A stretch of DNA of 42,296 nucleotides from an uncultured Caryophanales bacterium (lineage in GTDB: Bacteria > Bacillota_I > Bacilli_A > RF39 > UBA660): contig CAMOID010000005.1 of the NCBI GenBank assembly GCA_946615975.1, positions 1 through 42,296 of the forward strand. Direction: 5' to 3'. Shown here one piece after another: positions 17,709-25,835 of the stretch. Position 1 is the first letter of the stretch. The number at the start of each line of letters is the position of its first letter. The notes below the pieces were generated by a model. It was not told the origin of the DNA, made no database searches, and was given only the letters and a program-made list of their open reading frames with translations. The position numbers and the translations under genes are program-made.

Positions 17709-20270
17709 ATGAAGATGAATGAAGTTGATAGAAGTAAATTATCTCCTATGATGGTTCAATATATTGAAATAAAAGAACAACATATGGATGAATTATTATT
17801 TTATAGAATAGGTGACTTCTATGAACTATTCTTTGAAGATTCATACATTGCATCACGTGAACTTGAATTAACTATGACTGGTAAGAATGCTGGTTTATCT
17901 GAAAGAGTCCCAATGTGTGGTATCCCTCATCATGCAGTTAAGTCATATGTAGAAAAACTAATATCTAAAGGATATAAAGTTGCTATATGTGAACAAGTAG
18001 AAGATCCTAGATTTACTAAAGGCATGGTAAAAAGAGAAGTAGTAGAAGTAATTACAAAAGGAACCATGGTAGATTTAGAATTCTTAAATGATAAAGACTT
18101 CAATTACATTGGTTCTATTATAGATTTTGATTATACTTATTTACTTACCTATATAGATATTTCAACTGGTGAAGTAAATAGTTTATATTTAGATCACAAA
18201 GATGATTTATTAGTAAATGAAATTATTACATTAAATTTAAAAGAAGTAATAGTTAAAAATGATTTTAATATAGAATTATTAAATACATTAGTTAATAATT
18301 ATCAAGTTAATTTATCTATATCAGATGAATTATTAGAAGATGAATATAAATCTATATATGAAGATATAGAGGATGAAAGAATAATATATGGTATTAAACA
18401 TATTTTATATTATTTACATGTTAAAGAATTAAAAGATTTATCTCATTTAAATAAAGTAAATATTATTAATAAAGATGAATATCTAGAAATGGATGTACAT
18501 TCAATTAGAAACTTAGAATTAATTGAAACATTACGTTTAAAAGAAAGAAAATATTCTCTTATATGGTTACTTGATAAAACTAAAACAGCTATGGGTTCAA
18601 GAATGCTTAAGAATTTCTTACTTAATCCATTAAAAGATAAAGATAAAATAAATGAAAGATATGATTTTGTAGAAGCATTAAATAATAATTTCTTATTAAG
18701 AGATGAACTTATGAGAGATTTATATGAAGTATATGACCTTGAAAGATTATGTGGTAAAGTCACATGTGGTTCACTAAATGCAAGAGATGTACTTCAAATT
18801 AAGAACTCTCTTAAAGTATTACCAGATATTAATAGAATACTAAAAGAATTAAAATTTGATATTAAAGTAGATGAACATAAAGAAATATATGAATTACTTG
18901 AAAGAGCAATATATGAAGATCCACCTATAACTATTAAAGAAGGATATCTAATTAAAGAAGGTTATAATGAAGAATTAGATGAACTTAAGAAGATTAGATC
19001 AGGTGGTAAAGATTTTATTGCATCTATTGAAGAAGAAGAAAGAAATAGAACTGGTATTTCTAACTTAAAAGTTGGATACAACAAAGTATTTGGTTACTAT
19101 ATTGAAGTTACTAAAGGCCAAATAGCAAATATACCTGAAGATGCAGGATGGGAAAGAAGACAAACCTTAACAGGTGCTGAAAGATTTATTACACCTGAAT
19201 TAAAAGAAAAAGAAGCTTTAGTATTAAATGCTGAAGAAAAAATTATTGATTTAGAATATGAATTATTCAATGATATAAGAAACATCTTAAAGAGTAATGT
19301 ATTCAAATTAGAAAATACTGCTAAATTACTAGCAAGAATAGATGTATATGCATCACTTTCATTAGTAAGTGAAGAACATCATTTAGTAAGACCTAAACTT
19401 GTAGATAATAGATCAGTTAAGATTATTGAAGGATTCCATCCAGTAGTTGAAACTGTATCAGGTAATACATATGTTAAGAATGATATCATCATGGATGATA
19501 AAACAGATACATTATTAATAACTGGACCTAATATGTCAGGTAAATCTACATACATGAGACAACTTGCTATAACAATTATCATGGCTCAAATAGGTTCATT
19601 TGTTCCATGTGAATATGCTGAATTACCAATATTCGATAAAATATATACAAGAATAGGTGCATCAGATGACTTAGTATCTGGTGAATCAACATTCATGGTA
19701 GAAATGTTAGAAGCTAAAAATGCTATAGTAAATGCTACACCTAATTCACTTATCTTATTTGATGAATTAGGTAGAGGAACTGCGACATTTGATGGTATGT
19801 CTTTAGCTAGAAGTATACTTGAATATGTAAATGAAAAAATTAAATGTAAAACATTATTTAGTACACATTATCATGAATTAACTGATTTAGATAAAACATA
19901 TTCTAATATTAAAAATATTCATGTTGAAGCTAAAGAACAAGATGGAAATATTACTTTCTTACATAAAGTAAAAGAAGGTGCAGTAGATAAATCATATGGT
20001 ATTCATGTTGCAAGACTTGCAGGTATGCCAGATGAAATATTAAAAAGAGCAGATCAAATACTAAAAGTATATGAAAGTGATTCTAAAAAGAATAAAAAAG
20101 TTAAAGAACCAGTAATTGATAATCAATTATCATTTAACTTTGCTGAACCGGTAGATGATCATAAAGAATTAATTGATTTAATTAATTCAATAGATCCATT
20201 AAATACAACACCAATGGAATCTTTAAATTATCTATTTAAGATTAAAGAGCAATTAAAAAAGAACAAGTAA
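17709..20270 (+). CDS. mutS: DNA mismatch repair protein MutS
   Basis: MutS recognises mismatches and small loops and recruits MutL. The 853-residue protein carries the mismatch-wedge motif F37-Y-E39 in the N-terminal domain, the connector, lever and clamp regions, and the ABC-type ATPase with Walker A GPNMSGKST near residues 606-614, ILFDELGRGT and the downstream STHYHEL histidine. The C-terminal tail ends with the DPLNTTPMESLNYLFKIKEQLK helix typical of MutS1. I prefer the ATG at 17709, five bases after AGGGTGA, over a GTG at 17700 inside that Shine-Dalgarno. mutL is not adjacent. A bidirectional terminator separates it from the convergent minus-strand gene. Confidence 0.97.
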   Translation: MKMNEVDRSKLSPMMVQYIEIKEQHMDELLFYRIGDFYELFFEDSYIASRELELTMTGKNAGLSERVPMCGIPHHAVKSYVEKLISKGYKVAICEQVEDPRFTKGMVKREVVEVITKGTMVDLEFLNDKDFNYIGSIIDFDYTYLLTYIDISTGEVNSLYLDHKDDLLVNEIITLNLKEVIVKNDFNIELLNTLVNNYQVNLSISDELLEDEYKSIYEDIEDERIIYGIKHILYYLHVKELKDLSHLNKVNIINKDEYLEMDVHSIRNLELIETLRLKERKYSLIWLLDKTKTAMGSRMLKNFLLNPLKDKDKINERYDFVEALNNNFLLRDELMRDLYEVYDLERLCGKVTCGSLNARDVLQIKNSLKVLPDINRILKELKFDIKVDEHKEIYELLERAIYEDPPITIKEGYLIKEGYNEELDELKKIRSGGKDFIASIEEEERNRTGISNLKVGYNKVFGYYIEVTKGQIANIPEDAGWERRQTLTGAERFITPELKEKEALVLNAEEKIIDLEYELFNDIRNILKSNVFKLENTAKLLARIDVYASLSLVSEEHHLVRPKLVDNRSVKIIEGFHPVVETVSGNTYVKNDIIMDDKTDTLLITGPNMSGKSTYMRQLAITIIMAQIGSFVPCEYAELPIFDKIYTRIGASDDLVSGESTFMVEMLEAKNAIVNATPNSLILFDELGRGTATFDGMSLARSILEYVNEKIKCKTLFSTHYHELTDLDKTYSNIKNIHVEAKEQDGNITFLHKVKEGAVDKSYGIHVARLAGMPDEILKRADQILKVYESDSKKNKKVKEPVIDNQLSFNFAEPVDDHKELIDLINSIDPLNTTPMESLNYLFKIKEQLKKNK

Positions 20271-20283
20271 TCTTGTTCTTTTT
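20256..20283. terminator. Bidirectional terminator between convergent genes
   Basis: Arms AAAAAGAACAAG (20256-20267) and CTTGTTCTTTTT (20272-20283) with a four-base loop. T-runs appear on both strands, and the mutS stop codon is in the loop while the minus-strand stop overlaps the right edge. Confidence 0.88.
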
Positions 20284-21187
20284 ACATGTGTAATACTAAA
20301 TATGAATCAGATGAATTTTCATGACTAGATCCATTACTATTTAATGGTAATATTTCTGTATTATCTCTTATAAATTTATAATCTGTATCTAATAGTTCTT
20401 CTAATACTTCTTGATCTAATTGATTTTTATAATCTTTTCTACTTAATAAATCTAATAATGAATAAGTAGGTCTAGTTTCATATTGATAACTATAATATAT
20501 TTTACCATCTTTATTTAAATATTCCTTTAATACTTTTAAATAATTTAAGAAAGATCTAGTATCAACATAATCATATATATTAGATAATAATATAGCATCA
20601 TATTTTCTATTCTTTATAAATGCATGTAAGTTAAATAGGTGAGTATTAAAGTTATCTCTATGTAATACACTTAAATATCTTCTTAAATCTTCTAAGACAG
20701 ATATATCAAAGTAATTATTGTTATCTAATAAAGTAAGATCATCTACATCTCCTCTAAATAAGATATATCTTAATTCATCAGTTGTATATGTTTGAAATAT
20801 ATGTTCCCAGAATTCATATGAATCTCTATCTAAAGAACATTTACTAGCTTCATATCCTTTTTTATGTAATCCATATAAGAAATACCAAAGTTCTTGAGTA
20901 TCGATTATATTATTTATACCTGCTAATCTTAAATTAATATAATAGTTAGAAAAACGATTAATATCAAAGGTATCTATTTTATATATACCTTTAACTAATA
21001 AGTTTAATAATTGATCTCCTGATGAACCAACAGTTAAAACTGATCTTACACCATACATTTTATCAGCTAAAGTAGACATCTTCTCATTTGTATGAGCATA
21101 TATCTTAGCTTTTTCTGAAAACTCATCATCTAAGTAACCTAATTTAAATTTCTTTCTTTTTTCTATAGTCTTTTTAGCAGGTCCCAT
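20282..21187 (-). CDS. DUF3419/BtaA-like SAM-fold protein
   Basis: A 301-residue cytoplasmic protein with a Rossmann-type SAM-binding fold. The region VLTVGSSGDQLLNLL (about residues 50-64) followed by KIDTFDINRFSNYY resembles the SAM-binding core of DUF3419 proteins such as BtaA, which transfers the aminocarboxypropyl group of SAM to diacylglycerol in betaine-lipid synthesis. Later, YDAILLSNIYDYV and the LNKDGKIYYS strand fit a methyltransferase-like fold. Whether it is a lipid enzyme, a methyltransferase or something else cannot be decided; no BtaB-like partner is nearby. It is one of only two minus-strand genes, has its own consensus promoter and a Shine-Dalgarno (AAAGGTGAT), and converges on mutS. 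Confidence 0.65.
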   Translation of the reverse strand: MGPAKKTIEKRKKFKLGYLDDEFSEKAKIYAHTNEKMSTLADKMYGVRSVLTVGSSGDQLLNLLVKGIYKIDTFDINRFSNYYINLRLAGINNIIDTQELWYFLYGLHKKGYEASKCSLDRDSYEFWEHIFQTYTTDELRYILFRGDVDDLTLLDNNNYFDISVLEDLRRYLSVLHRDNFNTHLFNLHAFIKNRKYDAILLSNIYDYVDTRSFLNYLKVLKEYLNKDGKIYYSYQYETRPTYSLLDLLSRKDYKNQLDQEVLEELLDTDYKFIRDNTEILPLNSNGSSHENSSDSYLVLHM

Positions 21188-21208
21188 ATAATCACCTTTC
21201 GGTTTATT

Positions 21209-21237
21209 ATTATAAAGAATAATAATATGTAAATCAA
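21209..21237 (-). promoter_or_regulatory. Promoter of the DUF3419-like gene
   Basis: On the minus strand TTGATT (21232-21237) and TATAAT (21209-21214) are separated by 17 bases. Its -35 box lies ten bases from the -35 box of the divergent rplU promoter. Confidence 0.7.
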
Positions 21238-21247
21238 CTAAAAATCG

Positions 21248-21276
21248 TTGACATAAGCCTTATTTTTTGGTATTAT
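21248..21276 (+). promoter_or_regulatory. Strong promoter of rplU-prp-rpmA
   Basis: Perfect TTGACA (21248-21253), 17-base spacer, TATTAT (21271-21276). This is the only perfect -35 hexamer I noted in the window, as expected for a ribosomal protein operon. Confidence 0.85.
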
Positions 21277-21283
21277 CTTGGTG

Positions 21284-21379
21284 TTTGTAAGTATTCATTA
21301 CAAACCGCACTAAAAAGGTAAAAGTTAGATTATTCTACACCTTAAAGGCGTGTCTTCAATTTATAAGGAGGTTAGAGTA
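21284..21379 (+). ncRNA. L21 leader-like 5' UTR
   Basis: The transcript before rplU has about 95 untranslated bases with structure: a 5' hairpin TTTGTAA/TTACAAA (21284-21304), directly followed by CCGCACTAAAAAGG, and a second nested stem AAGGT/ACCTT enclosing TAG/CTA. Structured L21 leaders, thought to mediate feedback by the ribosomal protein, precede rplU in many Bacillota, and the position and ACCGC element fit. Assignment is by position and my reading of the fold; a covariance-model search was not possible. Confidence 0.6.
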
Positions 21380-21679
21380 ATGAAAGCAGTATTCGTAACT
21401 GGTGGAAAACAATACTATGTAGAAGAAGGTCAAGAAATCTACGTTGAAAAATTAGATGCTGAAGTAGGATCTAAAGTAGAATTTGACGAAGTACTTTCTG
21501 TAGGAGATAAAATTGGTACTCCTGTAGTTAAAGGTGCTAAAGTTACATGTGAAGTTGTTAAACACGGAAAACAAAAAAAGGTTGTAGTATTCAAGTATAG
21601 ACCTAAGAAAAAATACCGTAACACTAGAGGACATAGACAACCATATACTATGTTAAAAGTAACTAAGATAGCAGGTTAA
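21380..21679 (+). CDS. rplU: 50S ribosomal protein L21
   Basis: L21 binds 23S rRNA in the large subunit. The 99-residue protein begins [18 protein letters not shown] and has the family-typical C-terminal stretch [22 protein letters not shown]. The correct start is the ATG at 21380, preceded by AAGGAGG; the longer frame from 21350 extends into the structured leader and has no Shine-Dalgarno. It heads the conserved rplU-prp-rpmA operon, with prp starting one base after its stop codon. Confidence 0.97.
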   Translation: MKAVFVTGGKQYYVEEGQEIYVEKLDAEVGSKVEFDEVLSVGDKIGTPVVKGAKVTCEVVKHGKQKKVVVFKYRPKKKYRNTRGHRQPYTMLKVTKIAG

Positions 21680-21680
21680 T

Positions 21681-21974
21681 ATGATTCTAGTACGTGTTAG
21701 AGATAATCAAATAAAAATATCAGGACATGCTAATTATTCCGATGGAAATGATATAGTATGTGCATCTGTTTCATCTATAATGTATACAACAGTAAATGCA
21801 ATTATGTCATTTGACAAAGATGCAATTATTTATGAAGACAATAATGATGTTGTAGTAATAACTAATAAGAAACAAGACGATATAACAAATAAGTTAATTG
21901 ATAATATGATTAATTTATTTGATAATTTAAAAAATGATTATCCTAAGAATATTAATATTATTGAGGAGGATTAA
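21681..21974 (+). CDS. prp: Ribosomal-processing cysteine protease Prp
   Basis: Prp removes the N-terminal extension of ribosomal protein L27 in Bacillota and relatives. The 97-residue protein has the catalytic pair H16 (in SGHA) and C27 (in DIVCASVS), with the usual spacing and fold length. It lies between rplU and rpmA, its substrate gene, as in other Bacillota; only one base separates it from rplU and two from rpmA. Presence of the protease agrees with the extended N-terminus of the L27 encoded next. Confidence 0.94.
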   Translation: MILVRVRDNQIKISGHANYSDGNDIVCASVSSIMYTTVNAIMSFDKDAIIYEDNNDVVVITNKKQDDITNKLIDNMINLFDNLKNDYPKNINIIEED

Positions 21975-21976
21975 AC

Positions 21977-22267
21977 ATGAAAGAATTATTTATTTCTTTA
22001 AATATTCAACGTTTCGCGCATGTTAAAGCTCAAGGTTCAACTCAAAACGGTAGAGATTCTGCTGGTAGAAGACTTGGTGCTAAAGCTGCTGACGGTGAAA
22101 CAGTATCTGCTGGTTCTATTTTATATAGACAAAGAGGTACTAAAATTTATCCAGGTAAAAATGTAGGTATGGGAAAAGATCATACTTTATTTGCAAAAGT
22201 TACTGGTGTAGTAAAATTTGAAAGATCTGGTAGAGATAAGAAAAAAGTAAGCGTTTACGAAAAGTAA
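21977..22267 (+). CDS. rpmA: 50S ribosomal protein L27 with Prp-cleavable extension
   Basis: L27 reaches into the peptidyl transferase centre. The 96-residue precursor carries an N-terminal extension [15 protein letters not shown] before the conserved [16 protein letters not shown]. The extension corresponds to the Prp recognition sequence, but reads LNIQRF where Staphylococcus has LNLQFF; cleavage would be expected after the Phe. The conserved QRGTKIYPG and GKDHTLFA segments are present. Shine-Dalgarno GAGGAGG. It is the last gene of the operon. Confidence 0.96.
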   Translation: MKELFISLNIQRFAHVKAQGSTQNGRDSAGRRLGAKAADGETVSAGSILYRQRGTKIYPGKNVGMGKDHTLFAKVTGVVKFERSGRDKKKVSVYEK

Positions 22268-22282
22268 TCGCTTTTCTTTTTT
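22249..22282 (+). terminator. Intrinsic terminator after rpmA
   Basis: GAAAAG (22259-22264) pairs with CTTTTC (22271-22276), followed by six Ts; an alternative outer stem AAGCG/CGCTT is possible. The T-run merges with the -35 box of the next promoter. Confidence 0.75.
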
Positions 22283-22309
22283 GCCAAATTTACATATTTA
22301 TTGTATAAT
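22281..22309 (+). promoter_or_regulatory. Promoter of the sigma-70 family gene
   Basis: TTGCCA (22281-22286) and TATAAT (22304-22309) with a 17-base spacer. The -10 box lies in the loop of a 13-bp inverted repeat. Confidence 0.75.
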
Positions 22310-22324
22310 ACATAAATATGTAAA
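22289..22324. promoter_or_regulatory. Candidate operator: inverted repeat around a -10 box
   Basis: TTTACATATTTAT (22289-22301) and its exact complement ATAAATATGTAAA (22312-22324) flank a ten-base centre holding TATAAT. The centre itself continues the symmetry (GTAT/ATAC). Transcription from this -10 should begin near 22316, inside the right arm, so the full hairpin would not be in the mRNA; this points to a DNA-binding site. Confidence 0.65.
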
Positions 22325-22337
22325 GGGGGAAATTAAT

Positions 22338-23144
22338 ATGTCTAATTTATTTGTAAATTATGTTAAACAACACAATTTAAACGTATTAGATGATAGACAA
22401 ATAAATAGCTTATTAGTTGATTATCGTGTAAATGGTTCATTAGAATCTAGAGATAGATTATTATCTAATTTCTATCCTATGATATTACATATTATTAATT
22501 CTAATGTTCCTGATTCATCAAAAAGAGAAGATTATATATCAATTGCATATATGGCTCTTTTAAAATGTATTGATAATTACGAGATGGAATCATATGCTAA
22601 ATTTTCATCAGTAGCATTCAAATACATTACAAATGCAGTAAAACAAGAATCATTTAAAAATACAGGATTAATCAATATCCCTTACGTTGAAAGTGTTAAT
22701 GCTAAAAAGTATTTAAGTGCTAAAAGAAAATTAGAAGAAACATATGGTAGAAAATTATCACTTGAAGAAATGGCTGATTTACTTAATTTAAAACCTAATA
22801 AAATATTAGATTATGAAAATGAAACAGCAGATATATATTCATTCAATGATAAAATAGGTGAAAATATAACATTAGGTGAAGTTATTAAAGATGAATATTC
22901 ACTTGAAGAAGAAGTTGAAGCTAAAAATAACGTAGAAACATTAATGAATAATATATCTATGTTAAAAGATAAAAGACAACAATTAATATTATTATATACA
23001 TATGGATTCATGGATGGAGTAGAACATACTCAAGAAGAAGCAAGAGATATGTTAGTTAAAAATGGATATGAATCTATGTCTAGACAAAATGTACAAAAAT
23101 TACAAAAGAAAGCTCTTAATGAGTTAAGAGAAATGTATAATTAA
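22338..23144 (+). CDS. Sigma-70 family RNA polymerase sigma factor
   Basis: A 268-residue sigma factor distinct from the housekeeping one encoded at 41536. Region 2 is recognisable in REDYISIAYMALLKCIDNYE followed by YAKFSSVAFKYITNAVKQE, a region-3-like helix-turn-helix in KLSLEEMADLLNLKPNKI, and region 4 near the C-terminus ends in SRQNVQKLQKKALNELREMY, the promoter -35 recognition helix. Region 4 contains an unusual stretch (YTYGFMDGVEHTQEEARDMLVKNGYE) between its two halves. The ATG at 22338 is chosen for the Shine-Dalgarno AAAGGGGGA. The gene is transcribed alone between two terminators. Its regulon is unknown; the inverted repeat at its promoter suggests repression or autoregulation. Confidence 0.82.
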   Translation: MSNLFVNYVKQHNLNVLDDRQINSLLVDYRVNGSLESRDRLLSNFYPMILHIINSNVPDSSKREDYISIAYMALLKCIDNYEMESYAKFSSVAFKYITNAVKQESFKNTGLINIPYVESVNAKKYLSAKRKLEETYGRKLSLEEMADLLNLKPNKILDYENETADIYSFNDKIGENITLGEVIKDEYSLEEEVEAKNNVETLMNNISMLKDKRQQLILLYTYGFMDGVEHTQEEARDMLVKNGYESMSRQNVQKLQKKALNELREMYN

Positions 23145-23171
23145 AGAAGTATTTACAAGTACTTCTTTTTT
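23143..23171 (+). terminator. Intrinsic terminator
   Basis: Arms AAAGAAGTA (23143-23151) and TACTTCTTT (23160-23168), eight-base loop, T-run. Confidence 0.85.
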
Positions 23172-23217
23172 ATTTGTCGATTATTTGTCAAATGTTTTAC
23201 TATACTTTAATTTCTTA

Positions 23218-23226
23218 TGCTATAAT
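23218..23226 (+). promoter_or_regulatory. Extended -10 promoter of parC
   Basis: TGC followed by TATAAT (23221-23226), 17 bases before the start codon. No clear -35 box. Confidence 0.6.
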
Positions 23227-23243
23227 AGTTAAAGGTGATTAGA

Positions 23244-25751
23244 ATGAATGAGACTAAAGAAGTATTAGCTAGAATTCATGATTATTCGTTAGAAGACATT
23301 ATGGGAGAAAGATTTGGTAGATATTCTAAATATATTATCCAAGATCGTGCTATTCCAGATGTTAGAGATGGTTTAAAGCCAGTACAAAGAAGAATTATAT
23401 ATGCAATGTATCAAGATAAGAATACTTATGATAAACCATTTAAGAAGTGTGCAAACGCTGTTGGTTTAGTATTAGGTAGATATCATCCACATGGTGATTC
23501 ATCTGTATATGATGCATTAATTCACTTATCTCAAAAATGGAAACAAAATCATATACTAGTTCAAGTTGATGGTAACAATGGTTCTATTGATGGAGACCCA
23601 CCTGCAGCAATGCGTTACACTGAAACAAGACTAGATAAATTAGCAGAAGAATTATTAAAAGATATAGACAAAAATACAGTAGAAATGGCTCTAAATTATT
23701 CAGATACATTATATGAACCAACTGTATTACCTGCTAAATTTCCAAATCTACTAGTAAATGGTACAACTGGTATATCAGCAGGATATGCAACTAATATTCC
23801 ACCACATAACTTAGGTGAAATAATAGATGCAACAATTAAGAGAATTGATTCTCCAAATTGTCATTTAGATTCTATATTAGATATAGTAAAAGGACCTGAT
23901 TTCCCAACTGGTGGTGTAATTGAAGGTAAAGATGCTATTAGACAAGCTTTAACAACTGGACGTGGTAAAGTTATAGTTAAAGCTAAATATGAATTTGTTA
24001 AAGAAAAAGGTAAAGAACAAATTATTATTCATGAAATACCTTTTGATGTAAATAAACAACAATTAGTAAAGAAAATAGATGATATTAGAATATCTGGTAA
24101 AGTATCAGGTATGGCTGAAGTAAGAGATGAATCTGATAAAGATGCATTTGTAAGAATTGTTATTGATTTAAAACCAAATGCTAATAAAGATTTAATCATG
24201 GCTTACTTATTTAAGAATACTGATTTACAATCTAATTTCTCATATAATATGGTATCAATTGTAAATAGAAGACCTAAAATCATGGGTGTTGTAGGAATGA
24301 TTGATGCATACATAGAATTTGATAAACAAGTAGTAAGAAGAAGATGTGAATTTGATTTAGCTGCTTTAAAGAAAGAAATTATAATTGTAGAAGGTTTAGT
24401 TAAAGCTATGTCTATCTTAGATGATGTTATTAAAACAATAAGAGCATCTAAGAATAAATCAGATGCAGAAGCTAATTTAGTTAAGAAATTTGATTTCCTA
24501 CCTGAACAAGCAGAAGCTATTGTTAAATTACAATTATATAGATTAACTAATACAGATATAGTTGAATTACAAAATAAATTAAAAGAATTACAAAATTTAA
24601 TTAATACATTAGAAGAAATTCTTGCTAATCCAGAAAAATTAAATGGAGTAATTAAAAATGAATTAAGACAAATTAAGAAAGAATATGCAGTAGATAGACG
24701 TACAGAAGTTAAAGATGAAGTAGAAGAAATGTCATTTAATGCAGAAGACTTAATTGTTAAAGAAAATGTATATGTAATGGTAACTAAAGATGGATATGTT
24801 AAGAAATTATCTATGAAGAGTTTTGCTAATAATACATTAGATGAAGTTGGATTAAAAGATGGAGATTATGTTCTTCGTACTTATGAAGCAACAACACTAA
24901 TGAAATTACTTATTATTACTAAACTTGGTAGTTATTTATATTTACCAGTTAATGAAATACCAGTATGTAGATTAAAAGACTTAGGTAAACATGTATCTAA
25001 CTTTGTACCAATAGATCCTAATGATGAAGTAGTAAATGCTTATATAGTAGATGAAAAAGATGCATCTCAAGTAATTACATTCTTCACTAAAGAAGGTATG
25101 GTAAAACGTACTGAATTATCTTCATTCATTGTAAGTAGATATAATAAAACTTATACATCTATGAAATTAAAAGCAGGAGATTATATAACTAATACTCAAA
25201 TTGATAATGAAAATACATTATTAGTTACAAAATCAGGATATTATATTAGTTATAAAACAAGTGAAATTCCTATTTCATCTGCTAAATCTCAAGGTGTTAA
25301 AGGTATTAATTTAAAAGATGATGAAGTTGTATCAGGTTTAACTTATACATCTGAAGATGAATACTTAAATATCTTCACAGATAAGAAAACAGGTAAACGT
25401 GTTAAATTATCTGATTTAACTCAATTAACTAGAGCAAAACGTGGTTCTATGGTAATTAAGAAAGTTAAATCTACAAACTATAATATAGTTTCAGCACTTA
25501 TTACAAAGACAAATGACTTTGTAGGATTATCTTCATTTGAAAGTGTTGAAAGAATTAAAAATACAGATATTCCAATCATGGATCTTGCATCAACTGGTTC
25601 AGCTATAACTAAGAAATCATTTGATAAAGCATTCAAATATTCTAATCCAGTTAAAATAGAGGAAACAGTTGCTCCAAAGAAAAAAGAAGAAAAACCTAAA
25701 AAAGTAGATAAGCAAGAAGAAATGGAATTTATAGAAGATTTTAAAATATAA
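23244..25751 (+). CDS. parC: DNA topoisomerase IV subunit A
   Basis: ParC is the DNA-cleaving subunit of topoisomerase IV, which decatenates sister chromosomes. The 835-residue protein has the catalytic Tyr at Y125 in AAMRYTETRL, the HPHGDSSVYDAL helix that forms the quinolone pocket (drug-sensitive type Ser and Asp present), and the C-terminal beta-propeller. It is ParC and not GyrA by the GSIDGDPPAAMRYTE signature and by a degenerate GyrA box (KSQGVKG in place of QRRGGKG). ATG at 23244 follows AAAGGTGAT; the GTG at 23235 lies inside that motif. parE is not adjacent, although the two are usually paired. The last 40 residues are a charged Lys/Glu tail. Confidence 0.93.
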   Translation: MNETKEVLARIHDYSLEDIMGERFGRYSKYIIQDRAIPDVRDGLKPVQRRIIYAMYQDKNTYDKPFKKCANAVGLVLGRYHPHGDSSVYDALIHLSQKWKQNHILVQVDGNNGSIDGDPPAAMRYTETRLDKLAEELLKDIDKNTVEMALNYSDTLYEPTVLPAKFPNLLVNGTTGISAGYATNIPPHNLGEIIDATIKRIDSPNCHLDSILDIVKGPDFPTGGVIEGKDAIRQALTTGRGKVIVKAKYEFVKEKGKEQIIIHEIPFDVNKQQLVKKIDDIRISGKVSGMAEVRDESDKDAFVRIVIDLKPNANKDLIMAYLFKNTDLQSNFSYNMVSIVNRRPKIMGVVGMIDAYIEFDKQVVRRRCEFDLAALKKEIIIVEGLVKAMSILDDVIKTIRASKNKSDAEANLVKKFDFLPEQAEAIVKLQLYRLTNTDIVELQNKLKELQNLINTLEEILANPEKLNGVIKNELRQIKKEYAVDRRTEVKDEVEEMSFNAEDLIVKENVYVMVTKDGYVKKLSMKSFANNTLDEVGLKDGDYVLRTYEATTLMKLLIITKLGSYLYLPVNEIPVCRLKDLGKHVSNFVPIDPNDEVVNAYIVDEKDASQVITFFTKEGMVKRTELSSFIVSRYNKTYTSMKLKAGDYITNTQIDNENTLLVTKSGYYISYKTSEIPISSAKSQGVKGINLKDDEVVSGLTYTSEDEYLNIFTDKKTGKRVKLSDLTQLTRAKRGSMVIKKVKSTNYNIVSALITKTNDFVGLSSFESVERIKNTDIPIMDLASTGSAITKKSFDKAFKYSNPVKIEETVAPKKKEEKPKKVDKQEEMEFIEDFKI

Positions 25752-25779
25752 AAAAGTCGCTTAAATAAGTGACTTTTTT
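25751..25779 (+). terminator. Intrinsic terminator after parC
   Basis: AAAAAGTCGCTTA (25751-25763) pairs with TAAGTGACTTTTT (25766-25778), one G-T pair, T-run at the end. Confidence 0.85.
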
Positions 25780-25782
25780 ATA

Positions 25783-25827
25783 TTGAAAAAAATATACTAA
25801 TAACTTATAATTATAAATAGAATAGGA
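25783..25827 (+). promoter_or_regulatory. Promoter and leader motif of the large pilin-like gene
   Basis: TTGAAA (25783-25788), 17-base spacer, TATAAT (25806-25811), then five bases and ATAGAATAGGA, the motif shared by the three prepilin loci. Confidence 0.75.
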
Positions 25828-25835
25828 AAGTAGTT

